Assembly (NCBI GenBank): GCA_020442385.1 | Contig: JAGRKE010000015.1 | Location: 160,170 to 224,169, forward strand | Direction of reading: 5' to 3' | DNA length: 64,000 bases | Source of the DNA: Alphaproteobacteria bacterium | Lineage (GTDB): Bacteria; Pseudomonadota; Alphaproteobacteria; Micavibrionales; Micavibrionaceae | Shown here: positions 8,996 through 17,225 of the stretch, piece by piece | Numbering within the stretch: position 1 is the first letter of the stretch | Layout: the number at the start of each line of letters is the position of its first letter | The notes under the pieces: generated by a model | Databases searched by the model: none | The model's input: the letters and a program-made list of their open reading frames with translations, nothing else | What the model was told of the DNA's origin: nothing | Made by a program: the position numbers and the translations under genes

Positions 8996-10309
8996 TTATT
9001 TATAAGCTGTTAGTTTACCCTTCTCGCTCAGCAGGTATAAGACGCCGCCAGCTACAATCGGGGGAATGGCAACGGAACCGCCCGCATCCCATGAGCGGAT
9101 GGTATCGCCGTTGTTTGGATCAATTTCGAGAACCAGACCGCCCTTGCCCGCGAGAATAAGGCGGCCACCGGCCATGATCGGTCCGCTCATGAAGAAATGC
9201 GGATCGCGATCTTCATTTTCAATCTTCTTAACCCAGCGGATGCTGCCTGTTTCACGACCCAGCGCCACCAGTTGATTTTCGGTGGTCAGCACAAAAACGT
9301 GATTACCGGCCACCCACGGCGTATTGCCGCTGCCGATTTCGCGTTGCCAGATGCGCGACCCTGTGCGTTCGTCAATCGCAACCATGCGTCCGCCAAAGCT
9401 GATGGCAAAAACAATACCCTTGTCGATAACGGGTAGGGCGCGAATATCGGAAATGCCCGAAAGGCCACCCAGCTTTTTTAGGTTGGATAAATTATCCGAC
9501 CACGCGACAGAGCCGTTTTCAACGCGCAGGGCGGTTATTTCGCCGGAAGAAAAGGCCGGAATAACAACATCGTAATTGGCCGCCGGGCTAGCCGCGCCCA
9601 GAAGGCTGGCGGTTTCGCTGAAAGCCTGGTGTTCCCAGAGGGTGCTGCCGTCTTTCGCGTTGAGCGCTAGCAAGCGGTTATCCAAAGTTGTCACATATAG
9701 GCGGCCATTGAGCACTGTCGGCGCGGCGCGTGAAGGCGCCGGCAAACGGGTGCGCCAGAAAATTTCCCCATTCGCCGGATGCACGGCCAAAATCTCGTTA
9801 TAGCCGTTGGCTACATAAAGAACGCCAGAGGCATAAGAGATGCCGCCGCTGATGACGTGGTCATCTTCTTCTTTATTGTCGATATTGGTTTCCCAGACTT
9901 GTTTACCGTTTTGAATATTAAAGGCGCGCAAATGCGATTTTGAATCGAGGGTAAAAATTTCACCATCAACCAGAACCGGGCTTGCGGTCAGGGGGATTTC
10001 ATCGCTGCTGCCGGAGCCGATGCTGACACTCCAGATTTTTGTCAGAGCATCCGGGCTTAGATCCAAATTCTGCATGGAGTGGTTGGGATATCCTCCCGAT
10101 TGCGGCCAGAAAGAATTTTTCCACGGTGCGGGTGCGATTAAACCTTGGGCTTCTAAAACCGCATCGTCAGGCTCAAGAACTTGTTCCAGCTCAAGTACGG
10201 AAATGCGCTCGCCTTCGAGCGGGATTTCTTCTTCATCGCCAAACATCGAACAGGCGGTGATCGATAGAGCAAGACCCAGCAGGGCTATGGTTTTTAAATG
10301 ACGATACAT
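8996..10309 (-). CDS. bamB: outer membrane assembly lipoprotein BamB
   Basis: BamB is a PQQ-type eight-bladed beta-propeller lipoprotein of the BAM complex, which inserts outer-membrane beta-barrels. The N-terminus is a lipoprotein signal with lipobox LSITAC (Cys20). Repeated propeller blades are visible as GKQVWETNI, GEIFWRTRLP, GSTLWEHQA, GSVAWSDN, GSRIWQREIG and GSIRWVKKI. The 437-residue length is slightly long for the family. It is co-directional with a YfgM-like gene 3 bases upstream and der downstream, the usual arrangement. Confidence 0.93.
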   Translation of the reverse strand: MYRHLKTIALLGLALSITACSMFGDEEEIPLEGERISVLELEQVLEPDDAVLEAQGLIAPAPWKNSFWPQSGGYPNHSMQNLDLSPDALTKIWSVSIGSGSSDEIPLTASPVLVDGEIFTLDSKSHLRAFNIQNGKQVWETNIDNKEEDDHVISGGISYASGVLYVANGYNEILAVHPANGEIFWRTRLPAPSRAAPTVLNGRLYVTTLDNRLLALNAKDGSTLWEHQAFSETASLLGAASPAANYDVVIPAFSSGEITALRVENGSVAWSDNLSNLKKLGGLSGISDIRALPVIDKGIVFAISFGGRMVAIDERTGSRIWQREIGSGNTPWVAGNHVFVLTTENQLVALGRETGSIRWVKKIENEDRDPHFFMSGPIMAGGRLILAGKGGLVLEIDPNNGDTIRSWDAGGSVAIPPIVAGGVLYLLSEKGKLTAYK

Positions 10310-10312
10310 GAC

Positions 10313-10969
10313 TTAAGACGCGTTGTTGTTCCCACGCTCTTCATTTTGCTTGAGCGCGTAGATTTTTTCCAGAGCCTGCGCTTTGTTATACAGAGTTTCC
10401 GGCAAGGCCGGCGTATCCAGCACAGCGTTGAGATGCCTACGGGCGGTGGCATAATCTCCGGCCTGTGCACTCAAAACCGCAGCATCGAGGCGCGCATGGT
10501 GGCGCCACGGGCTTTTGCTGTTGCTCCACACGGATTTCAATTCACTTTGTGCGGACTCGTTGTCGGGGTTCAAATGAACAAGGCTTAGAACCGCGACATC
10601 GCGCAGCTGCGCAGGAATGGATTTGTCATTCGCTGCGCGCTCAAAAATCTTTTGCGCCTCTTCCGATTTGTCCTCAGACATAAGCTGTCCGGCTGCGTTC
10701 AAAAGAGCCAGCCCTTCAAGGCCGGGGCGCATATCCAGCTCGGCCGTTTCAAGATTGGCCGGGAAATCCGGGCTTTCCAGCAAGGCGACGAGTTGCGCCG
10801 TATCATCATGGCGCACATTTGCATCCCAGCTTCGGTAGCCGGAAATGGCGGCCGTGGCGAGAATGATGGCGGCAATTGCGGTAAGCAGCGTACTGCCATG
10901 TTCTTTCCACAACTCAACCATGCGCTCTTGGCGCATCATTTCATCGACTTCCTCAAGTAAATCAGACAT
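10313..10969 (-). CDS. YfgM-like tetratricopeptide membrane protein
   Basis: A 218-residue protein with one N-terminal transmembrane segment (about residues 24-45, LLTAIAAIILATAAISGY) and a periplasmic helical region with TPR-like repeats (GLALLNAAGQLMSEDKSEEAQ, LRDVAVLSLVHLN, DYATARRHLNAVLD). This is the architecture of YfgM, an ancillary protein of the SecYEG translocon linked to periplasmic chaperones. The location directly upstream of bamB and der supports this. It is the first gene of the group, 61 bases beyond the neighbouring redoxin gene. Confidence 0.82.
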   Translation of the reverse strand: MSDLLEEVDEMMRQERMVELWKEHGSTLLTAIAAIILATAAISGYRSWDANVRHDDTAQLVALLESPDFPANLETAELDMRPGLEGLALLNAAGQLMSEDKSEEAQKIFERAANDKSIPAQLRDVAVLSLVHLNPDNESAQSELKSVWSNSKSPWRHHARLDAAVLSAQAGDYATARRHLNAVLDTPALPETLYNKAQALEKIYALKQNEERGNNNAS

Positions 10970-11030
10970 ACGGTATGTTCCTCATTCAATTATGAGGCTA
11001 TCTTAGTCATTTCTCTCAATGATTCCAGTG

Positions 11031-11582
11031 CTATTTCCACTTAATGGAACATCCCATAGATGGGGTTTGTTCAGTTGGAACGGGCTTGCCCTCGGCCAAT
11101 GTGCTCATCGCATTGAACAATTCGGGCACAGTGTTCTCATTGGCGGGGGCTTTGCCGGAGCTATCAAGGCGGCCGCGATATTGCAGATGCCCATCGGCAT
11201 CAAAGCCAAAGAAGTCCGGCGTGCACACCGCGCCGTAAGCGTGTGCGACCTCTTGAGTCTCATCAATTAAGTACGGGAAGGTGAAGCCGTTTTCCTCGGC
11301 AAAGATAATCATATTTTCAAAGGAATCGGCCGGATACTGTGCCGTATCGTTTGACATGATTGCAGCCACGCCAATACCTTGATCTTGCAAAGCCTTCATG
11401 GTTGAGGCGAGGCGGTCGGTAATGCCCTGAACATACGGGCAGTGATTACAGATAAACATGATCAGTGTGCCGTTTTCCCCTCGTATATTGCTCAAACTCA
11501 TCATTTTGCCATTGATATTTTTAAGCGTAAAATCAGGGGCTTGGAAATTTTCGTCTTTTTCGGGGGTGTGCATCAGGGCCAT
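11031..11582 (-). CDS. thioredoxin-like redoxin (AhpC/TSA superfamily)
   Basis: A 183-residue redoxin with an extended thioredoxin fold: APDFTLKNINGK near residue 13, then LIMFICNHCPYVQG carrying the CxxC pair C-N-H-C, and the C-terminal PSMGCSIKWK typical of this subfamily. It probably reduces thiols or peroxides in the cytoplasm, since there is no signal peptide. The start at 11582 follows a GAGGAAG ribosome-binding site; the longer open frame would run into the divergent gene at 11625. A third Cys lies in the terminal MGCSIKW motif. Confidence 0.85.
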   Translation of the reverse strand: MALMHTPEKDENFQAPDFTLKNINGKMMSLSNIRGENGTLIMFICNHCPYVQGITDRLASTMKALQDQGIGVAAIMSNDTAQYPADSFENMIIFAEENGFTFPYLIDETQEVAHAYGAVCTPDFFGFDADGHLQYRGRLDSSGKAPANENTVPELFNAMSTLAEGKPVPTEQTPSMGCSIKWK

Positions 11583-11624
11583 AGGTCTCTTCCTCGTTTT
11601 AGGATTGAATGCTATACTGGATAT

Positions 11625-11960
11625 ATGACATTTGAGATCATAAACAACCCCGCCTTTCTGGCAAAAATGGGTTTCACAAATGCGCAATTCAAGAAACTGG
11701 ACGGGCTTTATCTGCGCGCCGCCGGGGAGAAGGTTTTAACCTACCGCGCGGTGGATTGTGATTTTGATGAGGGTGTCGCCAGCTATACTTATTATCAGTC
11801 ACAGGGGCAGGCGCCGTATTTGCAGTTCCTGATCAAGAAGGTTGGGCCGCGCACCATGATGTATGAGGTTTATAAGCATGGTAGAGGGCGGATCGCAAAA
11901 AGCGGTGTGTTTGACTACGCCTTTGGAAAGATAAAAGAAGAAGTCGAGGCTCTTCTTTAA
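11625..11960 (+). CDS. conserved hypothetical protein
   Basis: A 111-residue soluble protein that I do not recognise. It contains a beta-rich core (YRAVDCDFDEGVASYTYYQS, PYLQFLIKKVGPRTMMYEVYKHG) and a helical tail. There are no membrane segments. The ATG at 11625 lies 42 bases from the divergent redoxin start, and the frame upstream of it overlaps that gene, so the short form is preferred. It ends at a bidirectional terminator. Confidence 0.7.
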   Translation: MTFEIINNPAFLAKMGFTNAQFKKLDGLYLRAAGEKVLTYRAVDCDFDEGVASYTYYQSQGQAPYLQFLIKKVGPRTMMYEVYKHGRGRIAKSGVFDYAFGKIKEEVEALL

Positions 11961-11993
11961 AAAAAGGCAGCCCCTCAGAGCTGCCTTCTTCTT
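11961..11993. terminator. bidirectional intrinsic terminator
   Basis: GGCAGC (11966-11971) pairs with GCTGCC (11980-11985) across an 8-base loop. It is flanked by an A-run on the left and TTCTTCTT on the right, so it can serve both the plus-strand gene ending at 11960 and the minus-strand gene ending at 12011. Confidence 0.8.
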
Positions 11994-12010
11994 AACACAT
12001 GTATCATCTT

Positions 12011-12355
12011 TTAATGATGCTCTTCCATATCGGAAGCGGCTTCTGGCTCGACATCAGCATCGTGAGCATGGGCCTCCAATTCAGCTGCGGTGCAGCCGCT
12101 ATTGGCGTATTCTTCCAGTTCATGTTCAAGATCAGGGTGTTCGGCTTTCAGGGCTTCAACAACGCCATGCTCATCGGCTTGATCGCCGTGTAGAACGTGG
12201 AACGCTTCGAGCGCGTGCTCAGCACCAATTTCATGGTCGATATGCGCAGCGTGCGCATCGCAATCGGCATGGGCCTCTTCAGCCATCGCAGGGGCGGCCA
12301 ATAAAGCAATGCCAGCGAGCATACTCAGTAATAATGGTGTACGGAATTTTAGCAT
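12011..12355 (-). CDS. secreted His/Glu/Asp-rich protein
   Basis: A 114-residue protein with a clear Sec signal peptide (MLKFRTPLLLSMLAGIALLA, cleavage after AMA). The mature part is unusually rich in His, Glu, Asp and Ala: ADCDAHAAHIDHEIGAEHALEAFH, then EAHAHDADVEPEA and a terminal EEHH. It has two cysteines. The composition suggests a periplasmic metal-binding (Zn, Ni or Cu) or buffering role, but that is inference. The start at 12355 follows an AAGGAG ribosome-binding site; the open frame runs 14 codons further. Confidence 0.75.
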   Translation of the reverse strand: MLKFRTPLLLSMLAGIALLAAPAMAEEAHADCDAHAAHIDHEIGAEHALEAFHVLHGDQADEHGVVEALKAEHPDLEHELEEYANSGCTAAELEAHAHDADVEPEAASDMEEHH

Positions 12356-12488
12356 TTTGATATTCTCCTTAAGAATTGTTTTTTGCCGGATACACACTAA
12401 ATCAGAATTTGTAAAAGGTTTAGCGAAATAAATTGTTTTTACATTTGTATGTGCTGTTTTTTTATAAGGCCAAAGAGAGATTAAGTTT

Positions 12489-13706
12489 ATGACAAAAATT
12501 AAGGTTCAAAACCCGATTGTTGAAATTGATGGCGATGAGATGACACGTATCATCTGGCAGTTCATTAAGGAGCGCCTGATTTTGCCGTATCTGGATGTTG
12601 ATTTGAAATATTTCGATCTTTCGATTCAAAGCCGCGATGCAACGGATGACCAAATTACAATTGATGCGGCGAATGCCATTAAAGAACACGGGGTTGGAAT
12701 CAAGTGCGCGACAATTACACCAGACGAGGCACGCGTTGAGGAATTTGGGTTGAAGAAAATGTGGAAATCGCCCAATGGCACCATCCGTAACATTCTGAAC
12801 GGCACCGTGTTTCGTGAGCCGATCGTCACCAAGAATGTGCCCAAATATGTGCCCGGCTGGGAAAACCCGATTGTCATTGGCCGCCATGCATTCGGCGATC
12901 AATATAAGGCGACCGATTTCAAGGTGAAGGGACCGGGCCGCCTTACGATGCGTTTCGAGCCATCCGATGGTGGCGAGATTCAGGAATATGAAGTGTTCGA
13001 TTTTCCGGCGGCCGGCGTGGCCATGGGAATGTACAATCTGGATGAGAGTATCGAAGGCTTTGCACGCTCTTGTTTTAATTACGGGCTGAGCCGCGGATAC
13101 CCCGTCTATATGAGCACCAAAAACACGATCTTAAAGCAATATGACGGGCGTTTTATTGAGATCTTTCAAAAGATATATGACGAGGAATTTAAGAGCGAAT
13201 TCGAGGCCAAAGAGCTGTGGTACGAACACCGTTTGATCGATGATATGGTTGCCTTTGCGCTTAAGGGTAAGGGGGGCATTGTTTGGGCTTGTAAGAATTA
13301 TGACGGCGATGTACAGTCCGACATCGTTGCGCAGGGGTTTGGTTCATTGGGCCTTATGACCTCGGTGCTTCTGACACCTGATGGTAAAACTGTAGAGGCC
13401 GAAGCGGCACATGGAACCGTGACGCGCCATTACCGTTTGCATCAACAGGGCAAGCCAACTTCGACAAACCCGATTGCCTCAATCTTTGCCTGGACGCAAG
13501 GGTTGAAGTACCGGGGGCAGTTTGATGATACACCTGAAGTGGTTGAGTTTGCCGAAACGCTAGAGCGTGTTTGTGTGGAAACGGTTGAGGCCGGGCACAT
13601 GACGAAAGATCTGGCGTTGCTGATTGGTGAAGATCAGGTATTTTTAACAACAGAAGAGTTTCTCGATAAGCTTGTCGAGAGGCTAGGAAATAGCGTAAAG
13701 TCTTAA
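12489..13706 (+). CDS. icd: NADP-dependent isocitrate dehydrogenase, eukaryotic-type
   Basis: Oxidises isocitrate to 2-oxoglutarate in the TCA cycle. The 405 residues match the homodimeric eukaryotic-like class found in alphaproteobacteria: N-terminal [19 protein letters not shown], the substrate segment [32 protein letters not shown], and DDMVAFALK with metal-binding Asp residues. [15 protein letters not shown] and [12 protein letters not shown] bind cofactor and substrate. The L,D-transpeptidase gene begins 4 bases after its stop. Confidence 0.97.
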   Translation: MTKIKVQNPIVEIDGDEMTRIIWQFIKERLILPYLDVDLKYFDLSIQSRDATDDQITIDAANAIKEHGVGIKCATITPDEARVEEFGLKKMWKSPNGTIRNILNGTVFREPIVTKNVPKYVPGWENPIVIGRHAFGDQYKATDFKVKGPGRLTMRFEPSDGGEIQEYEVFDFPAAGVAMGMYNLDESIEGFARSCFNYGLSRGYPVYMSTKNTILKQYDGRFIEIFQKIYDEEFKSEFEAKELWYEHRLIDDMVAFALKGKGGIVWACKNYDGDVQSDIVAQGFGSLGLMTSVLLTPDGKTVEAEAAHGTVTRHYRLHQQGKPTSTNPIASIFAWTQGLKYRGQFDDTPEVVEFAETLERVCVETVEAGHMTKDLALLIGEDQVFLTTEEFLDKLVERLGNSVKS

Positions 13707-13710
13707 GGTT

Positions 13711-14850
13711 ATGAAGTTCTTCGTATCGCTTTCATTATTACTGGCTTTTCTTTTATCGCCGCTTGCCGTGCAGGCGCGCGATGATGCGCCATATATTGGC
13801 GACCAGCTTGAATACCGCTCAAAATATGAAGACACGTTCGTGCACTTGGCGCGCGATTATAAATTGGGCTTTGTTGAAATGCGCGCTGCCAATCCGGATG
13901 TTGATCCGTGGCTGCCCGGCGAAGGCACGACATTGACGTTGCCGACACGTCATATTTTCCCTGATGCGCCGCATGATGGCATTGTTATTAACCTGCCTGA
14001 GATGCGGCTCTATGCATTTCTGGAGGGGAAAGAACCCGTGACCTTCCCGCTGGGTGTGGGGCGTGAAGGGCTGGAAACGCCAACAGGCACCACGAAAATT
14101 GTTCGCAAAAAAGAAGGGCCGATCTGGACGCCGACACCGCGTATGCGCGAGGATGATCCGCTTTTGAAAGAATCCTACGGTCCCGGTCCGGATAACCCAA
14201 TGGGCACACATGCGATGTATTTGGGCTGGCCGCAATATGCCATTCATGGAACGAACCGTCCATTTGGGATTGGCCGGCGCGTGAGCTCAGGTTGCATTCG
14301 TATGTACCCGGAAGATATCGAAGTGTTTTTTGAAATGGTTCCTGTCGGCACGAAGGTAACAGTGGTCGATCAGCCGATCAAACTGGCCTGGATTGAAGAT
14401 AAGCTTTTTATTGAGGCGCATCCGAATCTGGAGCAAGCCTTCGAGATGGAAGAAACAGCGCAGATTTCTTCCTCTAAACTGAGCGATGATGATATGGAGC
14501 GCATTATTGCGGCGGCCGGTGAGTATGGCGATCGTATCCGCTGGTCGGCGGTGCGCACGGCCGTGCGTGAGCGCAAGGGCATTCCTGTTTATATTGCCCG
14601 CCGTCCCGGCACCGAAGATCTGTCTGCGGCTGAGGGCGAGGAAGAAATTGATTTCGAATTGGAGCAAGCGGAGCTTGAAAAGATCAAGGAAGAGGCACGC
14701 GGCGTTTTACAAGACGTCTATGAAGGAGGTGATTCTATGAGCGAAGAGGTAAATGGAGAAGCTGGTGTTTCTGAAGAACAGGACGATGTTCAAAATGCAG
14801 CTTTTGAGTCGGAGCCTCATCCCATGGAAGACATCACGCTCAATCCATAG
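13711..14850 (+). CDS. L,D-transpeptidase (YkuD family) with LysM-like domain
   Basis: A periplasmic peptidoglycan enzyme of 379 residues. Residues 1-22 form a Sec signal (LLLAFLLSPLAVQA). A LysM-like module follows (YEDTFVHLARDYKLGFVEM to GTTLTLPT). The YkuD domain holds the catalytic HGTNRPFGIG and SSGCIRMYPEDIE motif with the nucleophilic Cys. The tail after about residue 280 is acidic and low-complexity, without a clear domain. It could crosslink peptidoglycan or attach lipoproteins. It directly follows icd, and its end overlaps a convergent small membrane protein by 34 bases. Confidence 0.93.
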   Translation: MKFFVSLSLLLAFLLSPLAVQARDDAPYIGDQLEYRSKYEDTFVHLARDYKLGFVEMRAANPDVDPWLPGEGTTLTLPTRHIFPDAPHDGIVINLPEMRLYAFLEGKEPVTFPLGVGREGLETPTGTTKIVRKKEGPIWTPTPRMREDDPLLKESYGPGPDNPMGTHAMYLGWPQYAIHGTNRPFGIGRRVSSGCIRMYPEDIEVFFEMVPVGTKVTVVDQPIKLAWIEDKLFIEAHPNLEQAFEMEETAQISSSKLSDDDMERIIAAAGEYGDRIRWSAVRTAVRERKGIPVYIARRPGTEDLSAAEGEEEIDFELEQAELEKIKEEARGVLQDVYEGGDSMSEEVNGEAGVSEEQDDVQNAAFESEPHPMEDITLNP

Positions 14851-15119
14851 AGAAGCGGCACAGTGAAGGCGCTCCACAAGAAAAAGCGACCCCAAAACCC
14901 ATCAAAAACAAAATAGGCAAAGCTAAAAAAGGCACAGACCAGCCAAGTCATATTGGTGCCGCCAAAAAGCTGTTCTTGGATAGCGGACAGCGCCGCCGGA
15001 TCTTTATCTGCGAAGATTCCAAATTTGGAGCTTAATATAAAAACCAGCGTGGGGCTGGAGAAGCCTAAAAAATTGACGAACAGGAAAAGCAGAATTTTTT
15101 TAATCAGATCAGAGGACAT
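14817..15119 (-). CDS. small membrane protein, unknown
   Basis: A roughly 100-residue protein with three predicted hydrophobic segments (ILLFLFVNFLGFSSPTLVFIL, WLVCAFFSFAYFVFDGF, FFLWSAFTVPLLYGLS). I do not recognise a family. The frame extends to 15155, but that part overlaps the terminator hairpin at 15144-15177, so the ATG at 15119 is preferred. Its last 34 bases overlap the end of the L,D-transpeptidase gene on the other strand. Confidence 0.6.
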   Translation of the reverse strand: MSSDLIKKILLFLFVNFLGFSSPTLVFILSSKFGIFADKDPAALSAIQEQLFGGTNMTWLVCAFFSFAYFVFDGFWGRFFLWSAFTVPLLYGLSVMSSMG

Positions 15120-15143
15120 ATATGTTTTCTTCGTTAAGGCATT

Positions 15144-15177
15144 AAAAAAGGCCACCCTTTAGAGGGTAGCCTTTTTT
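15144..15177 (-). terminator. intrinsic terminator after small lipoprotein
   Basis: A near-perfect hairpin (AGGC plus ACCCT on the left, AGGGT plus GCCT on the right, one C-A mismatch, TTAG loop) is flanked by A and T runs. Read leftward it terminates the lipoprotein gene ending at 15198. Confidence 0.85.
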
Positions 15178-15197
15178 CAAATATCCGTAAATCGGGA

Positions 15198-15386
15198 TTA
15201 TTTTGTCTGTACTTCGCGGAATACACGCTCTGACTGCATCGGCTTCACGTTGTCAACCTGATCCATTTGGCCGGCTGTACGTGATGTCGCATAGTTTGCA
15301 CCAGAGTCAAATGTTGTACCAGTTTCACAAGCTGAAAGAGCCAGGGCTGTACCAACAATGCAAAGTGTAGCTGCAAATTTATTCAT
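15198..15386 (-). CDS. small lipoprotein, 62 residues
   Basis: A complete small ORF with a lipoprotein signal: MNKFAATLCIVGTALALSAC, lipobox Cys20. The mature 43 residues are polar (ETGTTFDSGANYATSRTAGQ) with no recognised domain, resembling entericidin-like or other abundant small alphaproteobacterial lipoproteins in layout only. It has its own strong terminator and an AT-rich 200-base upstream region, so it is probably a separate transcription unit. Confidence 0.8.
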   Translation of the reverse strand: MNKFAATLCIVGTALALSACETGTTFDSGANYATSRTAGQMDQVDNVKPMQSERVFREVQTK

Positions 15387-15592
15387 TTTTTTTCCTCATT
15401 CATAGTTAGGTTGAAGATTTAAAAACTCGTGCAAAATAAACCCGAGTAAAACCTGTCTAGGTCCCCTTTATACACAAGTGATAAGCCATTGCACACTGTT
15501 TTTGCAGAATTTTTTTATTTTTTTCATTCTTTTTTACATATCAATGCAAGTTTTCATGATTATATAAAATAATTATGAAGCGAAGCTATGTT

Positions 15593-16852
15593 TTAGATAC
15601 GCTGGTTCTTTTTAACCTGCTCGAAATAGGCATCGATCCCTCTTTTAAGAGTGCGGGCGACGTTTTTGCGGTGGGAAGAGCTGTTGAGCTGCGCGGCTTC
15701 TTCATTGTTGGACATGAAGCCGGCTTCGACGAGAATCGAAGGGATATCCGGCGCTTTTAAAACGGCGAATCCGGCGTGACGGTGGGCGTTGGGCAGGATT
15801 TTCAACCCATTGGCATTAAAGGCATCCACCATTTGGTTGGCAAAATATTTGCCCTGATTGGTTGTATCGCGCATAGCCAGATCGACCAGAATATTGGCAA
15901 CTTGCTCGTCCTCAACGCTCAGATCAATTCCGGCAATTAGGTCGGCCCGGTTTTCCCGCGCGGCGAGCTTGGCGGTTTGTGCGTCTGAGGCTTTCTCCGA
16001 GAGGGTATAAAAGCTTGCCCCACGCACATTTTTCTTCTCAATCGAATCAGCGTGGATCGAGACAAACAAATCGGCCCCGTGTTTGCGGGCAAACTTCACC
16101 CGATCGCTGAGCTTGATAAAGACATCCTCTTCACGCGTCAGCATAACGCGGTACTGGCCTGTTGCTAGCAATTGCTGCTTAAGCTCTTTTGCCAGCGCCA
16201 AGACTACATTCTTTTCGCGTAAATTGCTGGAGCTGATCGCGCCGGGATCAACGCCTCCATGGCCGGGATCAATAACCACCAGCGGTTTTTGATTTTTTCT
16301 AGGCGGCGGCGGTGCATAGGTTGAAGAGGCGCTTTGATAACTTGAATCAGAGCTATCGGGCGTAACAGAGGGGCTGTTCGTACCATCAACATCCAGCTTG
16401 CCCAAAACCTTGTTTTTCTCGGCGGCAAACTGCGCTTTTGATACAGGCGTATAATCAATCACCAGCCTGTCGGGTTTTCCGGCGCCGCGCTGGGCGGGCA
16501 AGATAAAGGCGGCCTCCAAACCTACAGGCGCATTTAAATCAAAGACCAGCCGCGAAATGCCCGGCTTTAAATTGCCGTGGCGCAGGGCCGTGATTTTGGT
16601 GGCGGGCGGATATGTAACATTCCCGGCGCGCCAGCTAAAGCTCGGCAGGTCAATCACAAGGCGGTAAGGATCAGAGAGTGCAAAAATTCTGAAATCTGTA
16701 TTTTGGCTCAGATCAAAAACCATACGCGTGCGTTCATCATGATTGCCGAAACGCACATCGTTAATGTCAAACGCCAGCGCCGCCTCGCTCTGGCCGAGCA
16801 GGAGTACTATGCATAGTAAGATATAAAGACCGAGGCGCCGAATAGAAGACAA
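15593..16852 (-). CDS. amiC: N-acetylmuramoyl-L-alanine amidase, AmiC type
   Basis: A zinc amidase that cleaves the amide between MurNAc and the stem peptide at the division septum. The signal peptide spans residues 1-28. An AMIN domain (FDINDVRFGNHDERTRMVFD, residues 28-150) targets the septum. After a Ser/Pro linker the Amidase_3 domain starts with VVIDPGHGGVDPGA (zinc His). It includes KNVVLALAKEL, VSIHADS (second His) and the SILVEAGFMSN motif with the catalytic Glu. The 419 residues match the family. It is transcribed divergently from rne. Confidence 0.94.
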   Translation of the reverse strand: MSSIRRLGLYILLCIVLLLGQSEAALAFDINDVRFGNHDERTRMVFDLSQNTDFRIFALSDPYRLVIDLPSFSWRAGNVTYPPATKITALRHGNLKPGISRLVFDLNAPVGLEAAFILPAQRGAGKPDRLVIDYTPVSKAQFAAEKNKVLGKLDVDGTNSPSVTPDSSDSSYQSASSTYAPPPPRKNQKPLVVIDPGHGGVDPGAISSSNLREKNVVLALAKELKQQLLATGQYRVMLTREEDVFIKLSDRVKFARKHGADLFVSIHADSIEKKNVRGASFYTLSEKASDAQTAKLAARENRADLIAGIDLSVEDEQVANILVDLAMRDTTNQGKYFANQMVDAFNANGLKILPNAHRHAGFAVLKAPDIPSILVEAGFMSNNEEAAQLNSSSHRKNVARTLKRGIDAYFEQVKKNQRI

Positions 16853-17225
16853 AGGGAATACTCTGCTGTTAAGACATTAACCAGATAGGTCTTTTATACC
16901 ATAAAAAGGGCGGTGTCTGTAAAGATGCAGGTGAGTAAAGTTTTTGTTAGTGACGAGATGGCTTTCAAGACTAAGACGCTGGGCTACAGATGAAATAGTT
17001 GGCAAAACGAATCACTTTCTTATTGTGGATTTTTGGATATGGGTGTAAGGTGTCCGAGTAATTGTTGTTGCGGTTTTAGCGCTTTGAAGAGTTTATAAAA
17101 GGTTTCGCGAACTGTAACAGCCCAAAATTTGTACAACGAACAAGCGTGCTTGATAGCGCCGCTTTGTCCTACCCGCTCTATTACGCGAGGGGAAAAGCAG
17201 GCCGCAGTGCGCAAGGAGATTTAAA
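16853..17225 (+). promoter_or_regulatory. rne leader and divergent promoter region
   Basis: A 373-base non-coding stretch between the amidase and rne. No tRNA-like or riboswitch pattern is visible. AAGGAG at about 17214 is a good ribosome-binding site for rne. A long 5' leader before rne is known in other bacteria to mediate RNase E autoregulation; whether this one does is inference. I could not choose a convincing promoter. Confidence 0.4.
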
